Source of the DNA: Glaciimonas sp. PAMC28666 | GTDB lineage: Bacteria > Pseudomonadota > Gammaproteobacteria > Burkholderiales > Burkholderiaceae_D | Length of the DNA stretch: 64,000 nucleotides | Assembly (NCBI RefSeq): GCF_016917355.1 | Contig: NZ_CP070304.1 | Location: 4,526,001 to 4,590,000, forward strand | Direction of reading: 5' to 3' | Shown: positions 62,567 through 64,000 of the stretch, in pieces | How positions within the stretch are numbered: the stretch's first letter is position 1 | Layout: every line of letters begins with the position of its first letter | Notes under the pieces: generated by a model | The model's database searches: none | What the model was told of the DNA's origin: nothing | What the model saw: the letters and a program-made list of their open reading frames with translations, nothing else | Made by a program: the position numbers and the translations under genes

Positions 62567-62791
62567 CTACCTCCACCCAATCCTATGCGCCTTCAGCACC
62601 GCATTAATCCACGCTTCATCCAACCGCTCAAATGCATCCAAAGGATGATGAAATTGCGACGGCAGCAGATCCAAGCGATCATTCAGCAAAGCCGCCGCCA
62701 CACCCTCGCCAGTACTCATCATCTCAATGTTATCGGGGTCAATGGCCAGTTCCTGCGCCAGCAATACAACTCGGTTTACTAATTGCGACAT
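62567..62791 (-). CDS. Small hypothetical protein
   Basis: 74 aa from the ATG at 62791 (a second ATG one codon earlier). Helical, soluble: VVLLAQELAIDPDNIEMMST, then FHHPLDAFERLDEAWINAVL. It lies 15 bp after the primase/helicase gene and reads in the same direction. Function unknown. Confidence 0.6.
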   Translation of the reverse strand: MSQLVNRVVLLAQELAIDPDNIEMMSTGEGVAAALLNDRLDLLPSQFHHPLDAFERLDEAWINAVLKAHRIGWR

Positions 62792-62806
62792 CATGCTCTC
62801 CTGCGT

Positions 62807-64000
62807 TTAAACGGTCGGTTTGTCATTCTGAAACACCCAGCACTTAATTGCCGTGCTAGCGATACCTTGCTCTCGTCCACGGATCTGGCTGTTCACCACA
62901 CGCACATCCATAAACTTTCTACGGCGACTAGTCCGCAAAACCTTCTTAAGATCCCCAATCACCGGAATTTGCTGGCGACGCTCCGCCGCAATCTGTACAA
63001 AATGATTCAGATTCACCGCGATCAGCTGTGGATCGCGAGAATGATTAAGGCCATGCAATACGTTACTATCCAAATAATCAAACGCCTCCCAAAAGTCCTG
63101 CACCAGCGAATGATCGTCATTGATAACCAATTGGCGCTCACCCGCCATCACGATGATTTGCTCACGCATTGCTAATAACTGTTCTGTGCTCAATTTAATC
63201 ACCAGCGCGAGGGCGTCCGTCAGCGCCAACATCTGCGCATGCGTCTCCACCAAACGCGGCATCTTGATCTCCGGCCGTAACCGCAATTCTTTCAAATACA
63301 CCGCCGTTCGCTCAGCTACCGTCTCCATAATCTTCTTCTCCCGCTTCGTCGCCGCCAGGATAAAGCCCGACACATTCGCACCTGGCATAAACTTCAAAGC
63401 ATCCGCAGCCTCGCCAGACTGCGGCGTCTGCGTCGTCAGATCAAAATACAGATGCACAATCCGCGACAAAATCGCCTCCGACGCATTCACCGGATTGTTC
63501 TGCGAAATCACAATCGCACCACGGAAGGGCGGCTCATACGTCTCGTTGCCGCCCGTATTCATCCCCCGCGCCCGCGTCGACCGACCGTTATAGGCCGTCT
63601 TCAACTCATCCCAATCAAACGACTTCACATGACTCTTCTCGCCATCCATACGCTCGCGGTCAGACTCAATGAGCACCACGGGCAAGCCCGACACCTGCGA
63701 AAAGTTACGCGCTCGTGCCGCCAGGCTCGACTTGCTCGGATCAAAACCCTCATAACCATTACGCCCAAACAATTTCCACAAAAACTCAATCAACGTCGAC
63801 TTACCAGCACCCGCTTTACCCACCACCTCCAGGAACGGATAAGAACTCTGCGCCGCCCGAATCTGCTCGGCAAACAACGCCCCAAACCAAAACGTTAAAG
63901 CCACCATCCCCTTCGGCCCAAATGCCTCCCACAACAAATTCACCCACTCAGTCGAATAGCCCTCAGGATCGCGATTAATGGCCAGCGTCACGGACCGGTT
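62807..64000 (-). CDS. Phage/plasmid primase-helicase, C-terminal part (cut by window)
   Basis: Nearly 400 residues visible, open to the window edge; the N-terminal (likely toprim/primase) part lies outside. ATPase core: Walker A VVGKAGAGKSTLIEFLWKLF, LPVVLIESDRERMDGEKSH, GAIVISQNNPVNASEAILSR and a following Arg. This resembles the superfamily III-like helicase domain of large phage primases, used to start element replication. Confidence 0.85.
   Translation of the reverse strand, partial: NRSVTLAINRDPEGYSTEWVNLLWEAFGPKGMVALTFWFGALFAEQIRAAQSSYPFLEVVGKAGAGKSTLIEFLWKLFGRNGYEGFDPSKSSLAARARNFSQVSGLPVVLIESDRERMDGEKSHVKSFDWDELKTAYNGRSTRARGMNTGGNETYEPPFRGAIVISQNNPVNASEAILSRIVHLYFDLTTQTPQSGEAADALKFMPGANVSGFILAATKREKKIMETVAERTAVYLKELRLRPEIKMPRLVETHAQMLALTDALALVIKLSTEQLLAMREQIIVMAGERQLVINDDHSLVQDFWEAFDYLDSNVLHGLNHSRDPQLIAVNLNHFVQIAAERRQQIPVIGDLKKVLRTSRRRKFMDVRVVNSQIRGREQGIASTAIKCWVFQNDKPTV

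Larger units (their letters stand above)
60960..64000. mobile_element. Second integrative element (left end only)
   Basis: Starts with a tRNA-Pro 3' fragment, followed by a tyrosine integrase facing it, a DUF4224 gene, a small gene and a primase/helicase gene. It is a phage or satellite-like island that runs past the right window edge. Confidence 0.85.

Overview
The window is about 64 kb of a beta-proteobacterial chromosome. The family is most likely Oxalobacteraceae (Collimonas/Glaciimonas/Herminiimonas-like). I infer this from the kinase-rph-rdgB-hemW gene block, the protein character of Hom, IlvC and YicC, and the roughly 50% GC host DNA. It holds a chromosomal left flank, a complete prophage of about 40.1 kb, a chromosomal right flank, and the left end of a second integrative element that runs off the window.

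Left flank (1-7302): homoserine dehydrogenase, a small secreted LprI/DUF1311-type protein, YicC, a Ser/Thr kinase, RNase PH, RdgB, HemW and a complete tRNA-Ser(UGA).

Prophage (7245-47353): it is bounded by an exact 102-bp direct repeat made of the 3' part of tRNA-Ser plus its terminator. From left to right it carries: cargo (brnT with a frameshifted brnA, and a 208-aa hypothetical protein); integrase and DUF4224 in a leftward operon with operators at its promoter; a CI/Cro-like switch with the same operators; a patchwork of small genes on alternating strands; YmfL and a replication protein with a dense repeat array inside its gene; a low-GC cargo island with a PD-(D/E)XK-like protein and a CHAT-protease protein; HNH, P27-type terminase, HK97-type head genes, a siphovirus tail with a -1 frameshift site and GTA-like distal tail genes; holin, lysozyme and nested Rz/Rz1; a broken dam methylase; and a right-end cargo island. 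That last island has an NA37/NdpA-like gene plus a frameshifted membrane-protein gene behind a near-consensus LexA box, followed by mqsRA.

Right flank (47354-60959): an SDR; a small catabolic-looking cluster (GntR, PhyH-type dioxygenase, SDR, IclR); a sigma-54 activator without a sensor domain; ilvC with a tandemly duplicated tail and terminator; tauABC on the minus strand; and a phosphoethanolamine transferase. From 60960 a second element begins in the 3' part of a tRNA-Pro. It carries integrase, DUF4224 and a primase/helicase cut by the window edge.

The best candidates for undescribed systems are (1) the LexA-box-controlled NA37-like plus membrane-protein pair at 43619-46005 and (2) the nuclease-like plus CHAT-protease cargo at 19069-22352. 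Both are prophage cargo and may be anti-phage or abortive-infection modules; that role is inferred from domains and position. Several genes (brnA, replication protein, dam, membrane effector, a small membrane protein) each carry one small lesion. This could be real decay or sequencing error.
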